DNA of 64,000 nt from Polaribacter sp. SA4-10 (GCF_002163835.1 NZ_CP019331.1:2987573-3051572), one strand, 5' to 3'. Positions 10,801-18,675 are shown, counted from the stretch's first letter. Program-made: numbers and translations. The notes: generated by a model not told the origin, from the sequence alone.

Positions 10801-11589
10801 GTTGTAATTTCTGGAACACCGGCAGGTATCGAAACTCAAGCATATCGAAGAGGAACGGAAAAATCTATAAAATCTAGTATTGTAAGGACTGATGATGCTG
10901 TTTATTTTTTAAGTAAACAGGATGACGGATTAATGGCATATATAGAAAATGCATCTGCAGATCTAGGTTGTGTATCTATTAAAGTAATTGAAGCCGGAAC
11001 AAATGTTGCCGGTTTTGAAAAAATGGATACTAAGAGAGCTGAAAAAGTGCTATTCATAGATGTAGAGAATAAAGAAGCTACTTATGATTTAACATTGTAT
11101 TATACAAATGGAGAATTGGCTGATTTTGACGATGCGACTGCTTTGAAAATTTTATTGGTAGACGGCCAAGTTATTAACGACGCTGATTTCGCTGAAGAAA
11201 ACTACCAATACAATGGTAATGCTACGCCAAATACAGAAGATGAATTTGTTGCCTATACAGGAACTTTTAAAGGTTCTGGAGCTTTAACGGTTTCGGAAAC
11301 ACCTGCAGCAGGAACTAGTTTATCTACTGAATCTATTTCAGTGTTAGAAGAAAACACGAAAGTGTACCCAAACCCTGCTTTTAGTTCATTGACTATTAAA
11401 TTAGCAGATGCTACTATTAAATCTGTTGCTATTTATAATACTTTAGGTCAAACTATAAAATTTATGAATATGAAAACGGCTAATAGACAAGCAGATCTTA
11501 ATGTTTCAAGTTTAGCAAAAGGACTATATATTTTAAAAATTAGTACTAATAATGGTAACTTTTTAACAAAACGTTTCGTTAAAAAGTAG
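7822..11589 (+). CDS. secreted M4 (thermolysin-like) metallopeptidase with T9SS sorting domain
   Basis: The 1255-aa precursor has, in order: a signal peptide (1-25), FTP/PepSY-type propeptide (about 40-240), the M4 catalytic region (about 320-700), a Calx-beta-like region (about 715-800), a MAM/ConA-like region (about 825-1000), and a type IX C-terminal sorting domain (last 75 residues, YPNPAFSSLTIKLADATIK...). The zinc site is complete: HEIGH at 464-468 with E465 catalytic, and GAMNEGFSD giving the third zinc ligand E488. GVHSNSG with H579 is the thermolysin His231 equivalent, set further along by an insertion of about 26 residues. It is expected to be exported through T9SS to digest extracellular protein. 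It has its own terminator. Confidence 0.95.
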   Translation: MIKLLHKKIIISALFCFQGIAMLTAQTSEQTINGNLTNDARVKEFSMEPVKGTPSLIKMNAAGTTLSLSETPAFLQSVLGLGATTTFEAARTTNTAQGIKITVFQQYNNGIKVEHGVFKAISKKDIVQGFTAEYYNLASISATPTLSESAALQKAFDFVGATSYAWDYVLTLGDSPEHVAAYNELYPKGELVMVDDYGTIEIDVYLAYKFNVYAAEPLSRADIYVDATNGKILLNDAIIKHADANGKNKIAKTIRPNINTFSANANGPLRTLVAVPKDLAAIGDTRYAGRRNFDTSLNENGFYELKGTTPTGIPNETFSFEGRGGIPLNVNLTAFSESIFDGDSGLLEVSETADNEWNAEEHRKDRFDGPEESYPAKNEANNDDVALDAHWGAEIVLRYWSEIHERESYDNKGTGVKNYVHYGDAYDNAFWNGTAMTYGDGTYQGGTYPDGSFAPLTSLDVCGHEIGHGVCEFTADLVYARESGAMNEGFSDIWAASVENFVLVGIDGKLPYVTWGVGEQIDERDGGLEPGETGSRALRWMDDPKNAGDPDCYDGEFWIPVTGPLCLEPNTGNDQCGVHSNSGVLNKWYYLMVEGSGQAISEGAGKISRTDPVLPKVLVEDGITDAGNEYKVEPIGFDKADQITYLAETTLTPNATFLNMRDASILAAQLLYGVASYEEIQVTNAWYAVDIGAAYVPGEPDSIVVSPLNVQIFTETNEVDGCSEVNSYNIVLIGYTVEDAVTVALNFEGTATKGLDYTVSTQTLNFPAGNSSQTFIINVIDDVTIEDAASETIVMSYTFKGVDFEQVFTIGDDDFVPKTGLTDIIFLEENFDGDDIPVSWEMIDYSSGSPLGANLWAYNGDGTEAGRAYITQPVFTGNATYDTNSPSNTILRSPILNAAGTNDVTVSFDWEAGGETDATDGTIFDYGELLYSIDGKTYVGVDKFVGGGPGGAATASGSYSGIISIADGLPFYIGWRWTNDDNAGTQFSFAIDNVVISGTPAGIETQAYRRGTEKSIKSSIVRTDDAVYFLSKQDDGLMAYIENASADLGCVSIKVIEAGTNVAGFEKMDTKRAEKVLFIDVENKEATYDLTLYYTNGELADFDDATALKILLVDGQVINDADFAEENYQYNGNATPNTEDEFVAYTGTFKGSGALTVSETPAAGTSLSTESISVLEENTKVYPNPAFSSLTIKLADATIKSVAIYNTLGQTIKFMNMKTANRQADLNVSSLAKGLYILKISTNNGNFLTKRFVKK

Positions 11590-11620
11590 TTTTAAATACA
11601 AGTCATATTAAATTAGAAAA

Positions 11621-11650
11621 GGGGCAGATTTATCTGCTCCTTTTTTTTTA
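11621..11650 (+). terminator. terminator of the metallopeptidase gene
   Basis: The stem GGGGCAGAT / ATCTGCTCC (one G-T pair) with loop TT is followed by a run of T. Confidence 0.85.
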
Positions 11651-11789
11651 TTTCCCTATTTTATATTTAGAAAGAATCTATTTTTATTTTATAAAGTATA
11701 AAAAAATAAGCATACAAATTTCTAAGGGCTTAAGTAAATTTAGATATTATAATTCCTTTCACATTTTCAATTTTCCTTTACATTTCTTC

Positions 11790-11998
11790 ATACGAATTAA
11801 ACATAAAGGAGTTCATGAAAAATCACGTTATTACTTACAATTAAAATTGCCTTTTATGTCATTTTTCGATTTTATATAGGATCAAAATTTGTCTTATTTC
11901 ACATTGGTTTTACAAGTGTATTTATGCGGAATTGAAAGCAGGTCTTTATTAAAAGACAACTATTTACTTATTAATTAATACCTCTAAATTTTTCATCA
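11790..11998 (+). repeat. decayed duplicate of the metallopeptidase upstream region
   Basis: This stretch is alignable with about 7620-7820. Both copies have CTTACA(G/A)TTAAAAT, TTTTATGTC, CGATTTTA, AAAAGACAA and TATTTA-TTATTAAT, in that order, before an ATGATTAAATTATTA start. It has diverged by many substitutions and small indels. Confidence 0.6.
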
Positions 11999-12084
11999 AT
12001 GATTAAATTATTAAAAAAAAAGAGGATCACTCCACTGTTATTATGTTTTTAAGGTATTGCGATGTTAACTCCGAAAACAGCAAC
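11999..12084 (+). pseudogene. fragment duplicating the 5' end of the M4 metallopeptidase gene
   Basis: Starts MIKLLKKKRITPLLLCF, then a stop codon, then GIAMLT. The intact gene starts MIKLLHKKIIISALFCFQ followed by GIAMLT. Both share the string ATGTTAAC after a GTATCGCG/GTATTGCG block. The homology ends abruptly at about 12084, a few bases before an IS3-type relic. Only the signal-peptide region of the copy survives. Confidence 0.7.
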
Positions 12085-12090
12085 TAGCCT

Positions 12091-12500
12091 TTATGCGTTG
12101 TTTGTGTTCTTTTGAGAACTAGTGTATTTCTTGGGGTTTTACTTTTTTATTATAGGAATAGTAAGCTCTTTTTCTGTAATATCAATCATTATATCAAACA
12201 AAACCACTTTTTTATTTGCTCTGTTTTTCTGCTTTTCAAGTAATTTAACTTGTTGCTCTAATTCTAAAATACGTTGTTCGGGTGTTTTAGACACAACTTG
12301 TTGGATTGTATATTGGTAATTTAAGTTACCTTATTTTTTTAACCAAGTTCGAACTGTAGATGCTTATTGAACTCCATATTTGTTTAAAGCACCTATTGTG
12401 GTTAATAATCCATGTTCTGTTTCTTGAACAATCTGAAGTTTTAAGATTAAACTCTAATCTTTTTGTATTCGTTTTTGTAATTTGAATCTTGTGTTTCCAT
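12091..12500 (-). pseudogene. IS3-family transposase OrfA remnant
   Basis: Read on the minus strand with one frame change, it gives METQDSNYKNEYKKIR, then LQIVQETEHGLLTTIGALNK. Next come a helix-turn-helix segment STVRTWLKK, a leucine-zipper stretch (TPEQRILELEQQVKLLEKQ) and the family ending FDIMIDITEKE..IPI. In-frame stops interrupt it at three or more points. OrfB is missing. A possible terminal sequence lies at about 12511-12547 (TGTTAAGTGTAGCACTATAT). The element is dead and immediately abuts the truncated peptidase copy. Confidence 0.75.
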
Positions 12501-12559
12501 AATTAAATAGTGTTAAGTGTAGCACTATATTAGGACGAGACAATTAGTGCAAAAAAAAA

Positions 12560-12590
12560 GAGTCAAACTAATAGTTTGGCTCTTTTTTTT
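12560..12590 (-). terminator. terminator downstream of rluB (works in both directions)
   Basis: The inverted repeat AGAGTCAAACTA / TAGTTTGGCTCT is flanked by A9 on the left and T8 on the right. It lies 24 bases past the rluB stop. Confidence 0.85.
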
Positions 12591-12613
12591 AATATTCAAA
12601 AATAGTAATGCTA

Positions 12614-13480
12614 CTACTTCATCATCAATAAATTATTTAATTCAAGGTTTGTAAGCTCTCTCCATCTTCCTCTAGGTAAATTTTTCTTTGTTAATTCAGC
12701 AAAAACTACTCTATCAAGTTTTGAAACTTTATAACCAAGGTGTTCAAAAATCTTACGTACAATTCTATTTCTTCCTGAGTGTATTTCTATACCTATTTCA
12801 GTTTTGGGTTGCCCATCTACATAAGAAACTGCATCTATAAACACTTTTTTACCTTCAATAATAACCTCTCCTCTTAATTTTTCTAAATCTTTTAAAGAAA
12901 GCTTATTATCTAAAGAAGCATGATACAGCTTACGTACATTATGTTTTGGGTGTGTTAGCTTTTTTGCTAAATCGCCATCATTTGTAAACAACAACAAACC
13001 TGTTGTATTTCTATCTAACCTTCCTACAGGATAAATACGTTCTTTAGATGCATTAGAAACCAAGTCCATTACCGTTTTTCTACCACGATCATCTTCCATT
13101 GTGGTAATGTAATTTTTTGGCTTATTTAATAAAACATATCTTTTTTGTTCTGGGGTAATTGAAGTTCCATCAAAACGAACAACATCATCTGGCTGAACCT
13201 TATAACCCATTTCTGTAACCAATTTTCCATTAACCTCTACACTACCATGCTCTATATAAGTATCTGCTTCTCTACGTGAGCAAACACCAGAATTGGCAAT
13301 GTATTTATTTAAACGAATTCCAGCTGATTCATCTGTTTTATGAACAGAATGAATTTTCTTAAATTCTTTCTTTGGGGTTTTTCTGCTTAAAGGAGCATTT
13401 TTCTTTGGACTTTTTCTACTTAGAGGAGTGCTTTTTTTACCTTCTTGTCGTCCTCTCGACGAGTTTCTATCTGAATTCAT
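12614..13480 (-). CDS. rluB: rRNA pseudouridine synthase, RluB/RsuA family
   Basis: 288 aa. A Lys/Arg/Ser-rich N-terminal tail (1-50) contains a tandem SRKSPKK / SRKTPKK repeat typical of Bacteroidota homologues. Next come an S4 RNA-binding domain (about 53-100) and the synthase domain with catalytic D156 in GRLDRNTTGLL. It isomerises a uridine in 23S rRNA (RluB) or 16S rRNA (RsuA); the length and S4 domain suit RluB best. A TATCTTTG box at 13495-13502 gives it its own promoter within the mevalonate cluster. Confidence 0.88.
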   Translation of the reverse strand: MNSDRNSSRGRQEGKKSTPLSRKSPKKNAPLSRKTPKKEFKKIHSVHKTDESAGIRLNKYIANSGVCSRREADTYIEHGSVEVNGKLVTEMGYKVQPDDVVRFDGTSITPEQKRYVLLNKPKNYITTMEDDRGRKTVMDLVSNASKERIYPVGRLDRNTTGLLLFTNDGDLAKKLTHPKHNVRKLYHASLDNKLSLKDLEKLRGEVIIEGKKVFIDAVSYVDGQPKTEIGIEIHSGRNRIVRKIFEHLGYKVSKLDRVVFAELTKKNLPRGRWRELTNLELNNLLMMK

Positions 13481-13494
13481 TTTATAACTTTTTG

Positions 13495-13502
13495 CAAAGA
13501 TA
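13495..13502 (-). promoter_or_regulatory. rluB promoter -7 box
   Basis: Minus-strand TATCTTTG lies 14 nt before the ATG at 13480. Confidence 0.6.
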
Positions 13503-13519
13503 CTTATAAAATAAATGAT

Positions 13520-14437
13520 TTAATTCAATCTATCTATCACTTTTTCTAATAACAAAGAAGGATCAATAAAGACCAAACTAAAAATACCAATTAAAAGCAA
13601 TAATTTTAAAACATTATGTAACAATCTGTATTGATTTTCAGAAGAAGATTTGTACAAATAAAAACCTACAAAAATCAATGCAATCATTGCAAAATAGAAA
13701 TAGTATTTCATATAACCTATTGCAGGATAATTAAACAAAACAGCTACCGGAAACAAGGTAAGAACTAATAAAAAAACAGATAATTGCTTTGTTTTCTTCT
13801 CTCCATGTACAACAGGAAAAGTACTGTAATTATTTACAATTGCTCCTTTAATATTTTCTAAATCTTTAATAAGTTCTCTTACCATGATTACAAGAATCAA
13901 AAAAATTGCATGTACGAATATTAATTTTGAGAAATTTTTAAAATAAACAAAAATAGCAAAAAACGGAAGAAGTGTTAATACTGTTGCTGTAATTAATCCT
14001 GTAAAAGGGTGTTTTTTAAGCTTATGAGAATAAAACCAAATTAAAAAGATATAGATACCAAAAAATAATGCTGCTTTCCCAGAAATTAAAAATCCAAAAG
14101 AAAAACCAAGAAAATTTAAAAAGAAATAGAGTGATAATTTAGTTTCTTCTTTTATGTAATTGTCTAAACCTGTTTTTAAAGGGCGATTTATTCTATCTAC
14201 TTTAACGTCATAAAAATTATTTATAATATAACCTGCTGCAACTACACAAACAGATGCTAAAACAATAAAGAGCAAGTCCCAATCAAAAAGAATATATTTT
14301 AAAGACTTTTCTGGAGAGAAAATGAAAATTGCTGCTAAATATTGAGCAGCAACTAATACAAGAATGTTATACCCTCTAATAACAGAGAGTAAACTAATAA
14401 TTTTATAGGTAAATATTTTTGCTTTTGACGCACTCAT
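13520..14437 (-). CDS. UbiA-family prenyltransferase
   Basis: This 305-aa integral membrane protein has about eight or nine helices. The first polyprenyl-diphosphate/Mg2+ site is NNFYDVKVDRINRP (about 72-85), matching NxxxDxxxD. A second acidic patch, REL-KDLENIKGA, lies around residue 190. It transfers a polyprenyl chain to an aromatic or glycerol-phosphate acceptor; homologues are often labelled geranylgeranylglycerol-phosphate transferases. It starts 9 bases after the mevalonate kinase stop, so the two are probably cotranscribed and the isoprenoid context fits. The acceptor cannot be told from sequence. Confidence 0.85.
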   Translation of the reverse strand: MSASKAKIFTYKIISLLSVIRGYNILVLVAAQYLAAIFIFSPEKSLKYILFDWDLLFIVLASVCVVAAGYIINNFYDVKVDRINRPLKTGLDNYIKEETKLSLYFFLNFLGFSFGFLISGKAALFFGIYIFLIWFYSHKLKKHPFTGLITATVLTLLPFFAIFVYFKNFSKLIFVHAIFLILVIMVRELIKDLENIKGAIVNNYSTFPVVHGEKKTKQLSVFLLVLTLFPVAVLFNYPAIGYMKYYFYFAMIALIFVGFYLYKSSSENQYRLLHNVLKLLLLIGIFSLVFIDPSLLLEKVIDRLN

Positions 14438-14446
14438 AAAGCAGTG

Positions 14447-15373
14447 TTAGAATCTATAAACTAGCTCCAATTTGTAATCTTGCAAACTTTTTTGAGCCTT
14501 TTCATAATCTTCAGTAAAACCTAAAATATAACCTCCACCTCCAGAACCACAAAGCTTTAAATAATAATCATTTGTCTTAATTCCTTTTTCCCAAACTTTA
14601 TGAAAAGCTTTAGGGATCATAGGTTTAAAGTTTTTCAAGACCACCTTAGAAAGGTTTTTTACATTTCCAAAAAGCGATTTCACATTACCTTGTAAAAAAT
14701 CTTCAATACAAGCATCTGTATGAATAGCAAATTCTTCATCAATCATTTTTCTAAAACCTTTATTTTTCATCTTATTCATAAAGATTTTTACCATAGGTTC
14801 CGTTTCACCAATTTGCTCAGAATCTAATAAGAAAACTGCACCTTTTCCTTGTTTTTGAGAAGGAATCCCTGCAGGTTCTATACTTTCTTTAGAGTTGATT
14901 AAAATAGGTAAACTTAAGTAAGAATTTAATGGATCTAATCCTGAACTTTTACCATGAAAAAAAGATTCCAATAAAGAAAAAATTTCTTTTAACTTTAGTA
15001 ATTTATCTCCAGTTAAGTTTTCTAAAACTGTAATTTTATCATTTGCATACTTATCATAAATAGAGGCCACTAAAGCACCTGAGCTCCCAACACCATAGCC
15101 TTGTGGGATTGAAGAGTCAAAATACATTCCATTTTCTATATCTTTCTCAAAATCAGTTAAATTAAAAGAAACTAAATCTGTTTTTAAAGATGTAATATAT
15201 TTATAAAAAAGAAGTAATTTTCCATTTGATTCTTTCGCTTTTCCAGATAATTCCGAAGATGATTTTAAAGCTCCTCTATAAGCATTAAATGGAATTGCCA
15301 AACCTTTGGAATCTTTAATAATTCCATACTCCCCAAACAGTAAAATTTTAGCATAAAATAATGGTCCTTTCAT
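14447..15373 (-). CDS. mvk: mevalonate kinase-like GHMP kinase
   Basis: 308-aa GHMP kinase. It has an N-terminal AKILLFGEYG motif and the ATP-binding glycine loop PQGYGVGSSGA at 90-100. FHGKSSGLDPLNSYL resembles the mevalonate kinase substrate segment (GxxSGxDPxxS), and GSGGGGYILGF lies near the C-terminus. It phosphorylates mevalonate. Together with the decarboxylase at 15947-17050 it indicates a mevalonate route to isoprenoids. It has its own TATTTTTG box, and the UbiA gene follows closely. Confidence 0.88.
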   Translation of the reverse strand: MKGPLFYAKILLFGEYGIIKDSKGLAIPFNAYRGALKSSSELSGKAKESNGKLLLFYKYITSLKTDLVSFNLTDFEKDIENGMYFDSSIPQGYGVGSSGALVASIYDKYANDKITVLENLTGDKLLKLKEIFSLLESFFHGKSSGLDPLNSYLSLPILINSKESIEPAGIPSQKQGKGAVFLLDSEQIGETEPMVKIFMNKMKNKGFRKMIDEEFAIHTDACIEDFLQGNVKSLFGNVKNLSKVVLKNFKPMIPKAFHKVWEKGIKTNDYYLKLCGSGGGGYILGFTEDYEKAQKSLQDYKLELVYRF

Positions 15374-15393
15374 TTTTCTTTAATATAGTACTG

Positions 15394-15401
15394 CAAAAAT
15401 A
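15394..15401 (-). promoter_or_regulatory. mevalonate kinase promoter -7 box
   Basis: Minus-strand TATTTTTG lies 20 nt before the start codon at 15373. Confidence 0.6.
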
Positions 15402-15427
15402 CAAATAATTATGTTAAGGAATTATTA

Positions 15428-15919
15428 TTAAAAATTTTTGTAAAAAATCTTCCAAATTCCAACTTTTTCTCCCTTTTTATATTTACCACGAGATTGGATT
15501 TTACCATTTTTATGGTATATTTTCCAAATTCCATCACGTAAACCTTTAGAATATCTCCCTACACGCTTAGTTTCGCCTGTATCAAAAAACTCAGAAAAAT
15601 TACCTTCTGGTTTACCTTCAAAATAATTTACATTCTGAAATACGGCACCATTTTCATGAAAGAAATTCACCTTTCCTTTAAACATTTCTTGGTCGGGCTC
15701 CAATACAGTGCTAAAGCCTTCCATTTGTTTTTTTCCGGAAAGATAGTAATCTACAATCCAATAACCTTTTTCCATTTGTTTTGGACTTGGCCTATAATAA
15801 GTAGCTTTTTCTTTGACGGATACTTTCCAATTAGAATCAAACCAAACAGTTTCTTGGGCGAACGTAGAGGTAGTTAAAAACCCAACAACTATTACAATAA
15901 GTAACTTTGTAGTTTTCAT
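15428..15919 (-). CDS. secreted MORN-repeat protein (YwqK-like)
   Basis: This 163-aa protein has a cleavable signal peptide ending STFAQ. It has MORN-type repeats: EPDQEMFKGKVNFFHENGAVFQ, then FEGKPEGNFSEFFDTGETK, then GLRDGIWKIYHKNGKIQSRG, then KGEKVGIWKIF. Such proteins are often named YwqK-family antitoxins, but no toxin is adjacent here and a toxin-antitoxin role is not supported. It lies between the two mevalonate genes, 27 nt after mvaD, and is probably cotranscribed with it. Confidence 0.8.
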   Translation of the reverse strand: MKTTKLLIVIVVGFLTTSTFAQETVWFDSNWKVSVKEKATYYRPSPKQMEKGYWIVDYYLSGKKQMEGFSTVLEPDQEMFKGKVNFFHENGAVFQNVNYFEGKPEGNFSEFFDTGETKRVGRYSKGLRDGIWKIYHKNGKIQSRGKYKKGEKVGIWKIFYKNF

Positions 15920-15946
15920 AATGGTATATTTTGGTTGCTGAAAATT

Positions 15947-17050
15947 TTACAGCTGTTTTGCTCCAAAACCGACAGTATCACAAATATACTGATTTTTCTG
16001 ACAATAATTAGATAGCTGACTATCAACGAATTGAAATATATTTTCTTTTTCAACTTCAGGATACAAAACGTGAACATTAGCACCAGCATCTAGCGTAAAA
16101 CAAATATTACTATTATTTTCTTGACGATATTTCCATATTTTATTGATAATCTCTAACGTATTAGGTTTCATCAATATAAAATACGGATTACTAGTTAACA
16201 TCATTGCATGCAATGTTAATGCTTCACTTTCCACCAAACTGATAAACTCTTTTACATTTCCATTTTGTAAAATTTCACTAATTTTAGATAGATTTTCATT
16301 TGCTTGTTTAAATCTATTTTCAGCATATGGATGCTTGTGCATTAAATTATGCCCAATTGTGCTAGAAACTTGTTTTTCTCCTTTATCAACCAACAAAATT
16401 GCATCTTGATAGTTCTCAAAAATTGGATGTACTTTATAGGGAAACTGCACCCCAAACAAATCTGAACTTCCTTTAATTTCTGGGTGATTTCCCCAAACAA
16501 CTAAAGGACCTTCTATGCTTCTACTTGCGCTACCAGATCCTAAACGTGCTAAAAACGAGGCTTTTTTATTGATAAACTCTTGTGATAAACCTGAATTTAA
16601 TTCCCTTTCTAAACTCATTAAACACATTGCAATTGCACTTAATCCGCTTGCTGAAGATGCGATTCCGCTACTGTGAGGAAAAGAATTTTCTGAATTAATT
16701 GTCATTTCATATTCAAAAATATAAGGACAGTATGCTGAGATTCTACTAAAAAATTCTGCTATTTTTGGTTTAAATTCTTCTTTCTGTTTTCCCTCAAAAA
16801 ATAAGTTAAATGCTACTTCAGGTTTATTCGATTCTGAAACAAGTTCTGAATTATGCTTACGCTTAAAATCTATGGTAGTAATTGTATGACAATTATTTAG
16901 CGTAAAACTTATAGAAGCATTTTTAGGAATTTGAGGGTTGCTTTTTCCCCAATATTTCACCAAAGCAATATTACTAGGAGTTTGCCAGGTGTAACTAACT
17001 TTTTCTATAGAATTTGAAATTGCTTTCGGGATAAATTGTTCTGTACTCAA
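15947..17050 (-). CDS. mvaD: diphosphomevalonate decarboxylase
   Basis: 367-aa GHMP-family enzyme making isopentenyl diphosphate. It starts with the family motif PSNIALVKYWGK (25-36) followed by PKNASISFTLN. It has the ATP loop FPHSSGIASSASGLSAIA and the acidic ending FTLDAGANVHVLYP. The GSGSASRSIEGPLVVWG stretch is also diagnostic. A TATCTTTG box at 17067-17074 drives it, and the MORN gene follows. Confidence 0.93.
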   Translation of the reverse strand: MSTEQFIPKAISNSIEKVSYTWQTPSNIALVKYWGKSNPQIPKNASISFTLNNCHTITTIDFKRKHNSELVSESNKPEVAFNLFFEGKQKEEFKPKIAEFFSRISAYCPYIFEYEMTINSENSFPHSSGIASSASGLSAIAMCLMSLERELNSGLSQEFINKKASFLARLGSGSASRSIEGPLVVWGNHPEIKGSSDLFGVQFPYKVHPIFENYQDAILLVDKGEKQVSSTIGHNLMHKHPYAENRFKQANENLSKISEILQNGNVKEFISLVESEALTLHAMMLTSNPYFILMKPNTLEIINKIWKYRQENNSNICFTLDAGANVHVLYPEVEKENIFQFVDSQLSNYCQKNQYICDTVGFGAKQL

Positions 17051-17066
17051 AATTTAGAATTTATGT

Positions 17067-17074
17067 CAAAGATA
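17067..17074 (-). promoter_or_regulatory. mvaD promoter -7 box
   Basis: Minus-strand TATCTTTG lies 16 nt before the mvaD start at 17050. Confidence 0.65.
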
Positions 17075-17086
17075 AAACTATTTCAA

Positions 17087-17383
17087 TTAAATTTCGGCTA
17101 ACTTTTTAAGTACATTTTCTTTATAGGCTCTATTAATTTGCATTGCATTTTTTTCAATTTCTACAAGCGCATTTGTATTAGAATTTACCTTATTTAAATT
17201 AACAATATAAGACCTATGAATTCTTGAAAAACTTTTGTTTGGTAGTTTGGTTTCTATAATACGTATTGTTTCTCCTTTAACAATACGTATTATCTTGTAA
17301 ATAATTTTTAATATACCCTGAAAGGTTTTATGAATATGAGTTTCATCAAAAATTATCTTTACCATTTTTATTTCTGACCTCAC
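17087..17383 (-). CDS. stand-alone LytTR DNA-binding domain protein
   Basis: 98 aa. The C-terminal two thirds match the LytTR fold (ETKLPNKSFSRIHRSYIVNLNKV, with the family core RxHRSYIVN). No receiver domain or membrane part is attached. The first 40 residues (MRSEIKMVKIIFDETHIHK...) are weakly LytTR-like and could be a frameshifted beginning. It may be a lone regulator or a relic of a LytTR response regulator. An alternative start is the ATG at 17365 (MVKIIF). Confidence 0.6.
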   Translation of the reverse strand: MRSEIKMVKIIFDETHIHKTFQGILKIIYKIIRIVKGETIRIIETKLPNKSFSRIHRSYIVNLNKVNSNTNALVEIEKNAMQINRAYKENVLKKLAEI

Positions 17384-17653
17384 AAAATAAAATCAATTTT
17401 AGTTGAAATTTATTCGTTTATTAAATGAGAATTAAGAACAATTGTGGTTTCAGAAAATTTATGTATCCCCTGTAGAAAACGACCAAAAACAATAGGTTGA
17501 AAAATATTCTAGCCTTTGTAAACAAGCACCATCAACTGCATATTCTCTATATGTAGTTGTAAAAAACAATCTTAGAAATTGTTCTTTCATCACAATTAAA
17601 AAATTACCACTAACTTTAAAAATATATTTGAATCGAATTTAAAAACAAATACA

Positions 17654-17992
17654 ATGCACTTAATCAACGAAGGAGGCCCATTCTTTATGGTCTCATTACT
17701 CATTTTACTATTTATTACTATTTATTTAGTCGCTAAAGGATTTAAAAATAATTCAGAAAAAAATGTAGCACTTATTAAAGCAATTACCCTATTTGCGCTG
17801 GTATTTGGTTTATTTGGGTTTATTTTAGGTTTAATAAACGCCTTAGACATGATTCCTTCTGATGGAAATATTGCACCAGGAATTTTAGCTGGAGGAATAA
17901 AACGAGGAATTCTGCCCCCAACTTTAGGAATATTTACCTTCTTAGTTGGACGGTTTGGTGTACTTATTTTTACGTTGATTAAAAAGGAATAG
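17654..17992 (+). CDS. short MotA/TolQ/ExbB-like membrane protein
   Basis: 112 aa with three hydrophobic segments (about 8-26, 43-63 and 88-108). The region FALVFGLFGFILGLINALD...PGILAGGIKRGILPPTLGIF resembles the last two helices of ExbB/TolQ proton-channel subunits. It is much shorter than ExbB, with no ExbD or TonB beside it. A reduced member of the family is plausible; a role in energising outer-membrane transport is not shown. Confidence 0.65.
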   Translation: MHLINEGGPFFMVSLLILLFITIYLVAKGFKNNSEKNVALIKAITLFALVFGLFGFILGLINALDMIPSDGNIAPGILAGGIKRGILPPTLGIFTFLVGRFGVLIFTLIKKE

Positions 17993-18046
17993 AAAAACTT
18001 ATAACAAGTTGTGACGTCCTGAAATAGCATTGATGCTTTTTGTTTG

Positions 18047-18054
18047 TATTTTTG
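18047..18054 (+). promoter_or_regulatory. thiN promoter -7 box (TATTTTTG)
   Basis: It ends 6 nt before the ATG at 18061 and overlaps codons of a longer in-frame ORF that opens at 18040, arguing for the shorter start. Confidence 0.6.
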
Positions 18055-18060
18055 TTGATC

Positions 18061-18663
18061 ATGGATACAAAGGTTTTTTTATTATTAAATGGTGAAACTC
18101 CAAAAGAACTTCCTAATCTATCTACCTATAAAATTATTTGTGCAACGGATGGTGCTTATCAGTTTTTAAAGAAAAATAAGATTATTCCTAATTTTATTAG
18201 TGGAGATTTTGATTCTTTAGATCACCTACCAAATGATATAGAAGTAATTCATACTCCAAGTCAAGATTTTACAGATTTTGACAAAATGTTACAAATTTTG
18301 TTTGATAAAGGCTTTACAAGAATAGATGTTTTTGGAGCAAGTGGAAAAGAACAAGATCATTTTTTAGGAAATCTTCACACAGCAATTCAATGGAAAGGAA
18401 AATTAAACCTTACTTTTTTTGATAACTACAGTCGTTATTTTTTAGCGGATAAAAATACAGAAGTCTTAAATTGTATAGAAAAAATAATTTCTTTAGTTCC
18501 GTTTCCTATCGCTAATAAAATCAGTACAAAAGGTTTACAATACGCTTTAAAAAATGAAAATTTAACTTTTGGAAAAAGAATTGGTACAAGAAATATGGCA
18601 ATAGAAAATAAAATTGAAATCAGTTTTGAAACAGGAGAATTGTTTATTTTTATCAATCATTAA
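18061..18663 (+). CDS. thiN: thiamine pyrophosphokinase
   Basis: 200 aa from ATG 18061 (MDTKVFLLLNGE). It makes thiamine diphosphate from thiamine and ATP. Signature blocks are ICATDGAYQFL, FISGDFDSL, TPSQDFTDFDKMLQ and GASGKEQDHFLGNLH, followed by the C-terminal beta-sandwich region (STKGLQYALKNENL...GTRNMA). An in-frame ATG at 18040 lies upstream of the promoter box and is not used. No TPP riboswitch is visible upstream. The 77-aa gene follows 12 nt later. Confidence 0.93.
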   Translation: MDTKVFLLLNGETPKELPNLSTYKIICATDGAYQFLKKNKIIPNFISGDFDSLDHLPNDIEVIHTPSQDFTDFDKMLQILFDKGFTRIDVFGASGKEQDHFLGNLHTAIQWKGKLNLTFFDNYSRYFLADKNTEVLNCIEKIISLVPFPIANKISTKGLQYALKNENLTFGKRIGTRNMAIENKIEISFETGELFIFINH

Positions 18664-18675
18664 AAACAAAAAAAA

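Noticed and set aside
12122-12319. A plus-strand membrane-protein ORF
   Set aside because: It is antisense to the IS3 OrfA remnant, whose leucine-zipper codons read as hydrophobic residues on the other strand.
15428-15919. A toxin-antitoxin locus around the YwqK-like MORN protein
   Set aside because: Both neighbours are mevalonate-pathway enzymes; no toxin-like gene is adjacent and the protein has a signal peptide.
18040-18060. A longer thiN start at ATG 18040
   Set aside because: The promoter box TATTTTTG at 18047-18054 lies inside the extra codons, which would not be transcribed.
17993-18060. A TPP riboswitch upstream of thiN
   Set aside because: The space is only 68 nt and lacks the thi-box CTGAGA motif.
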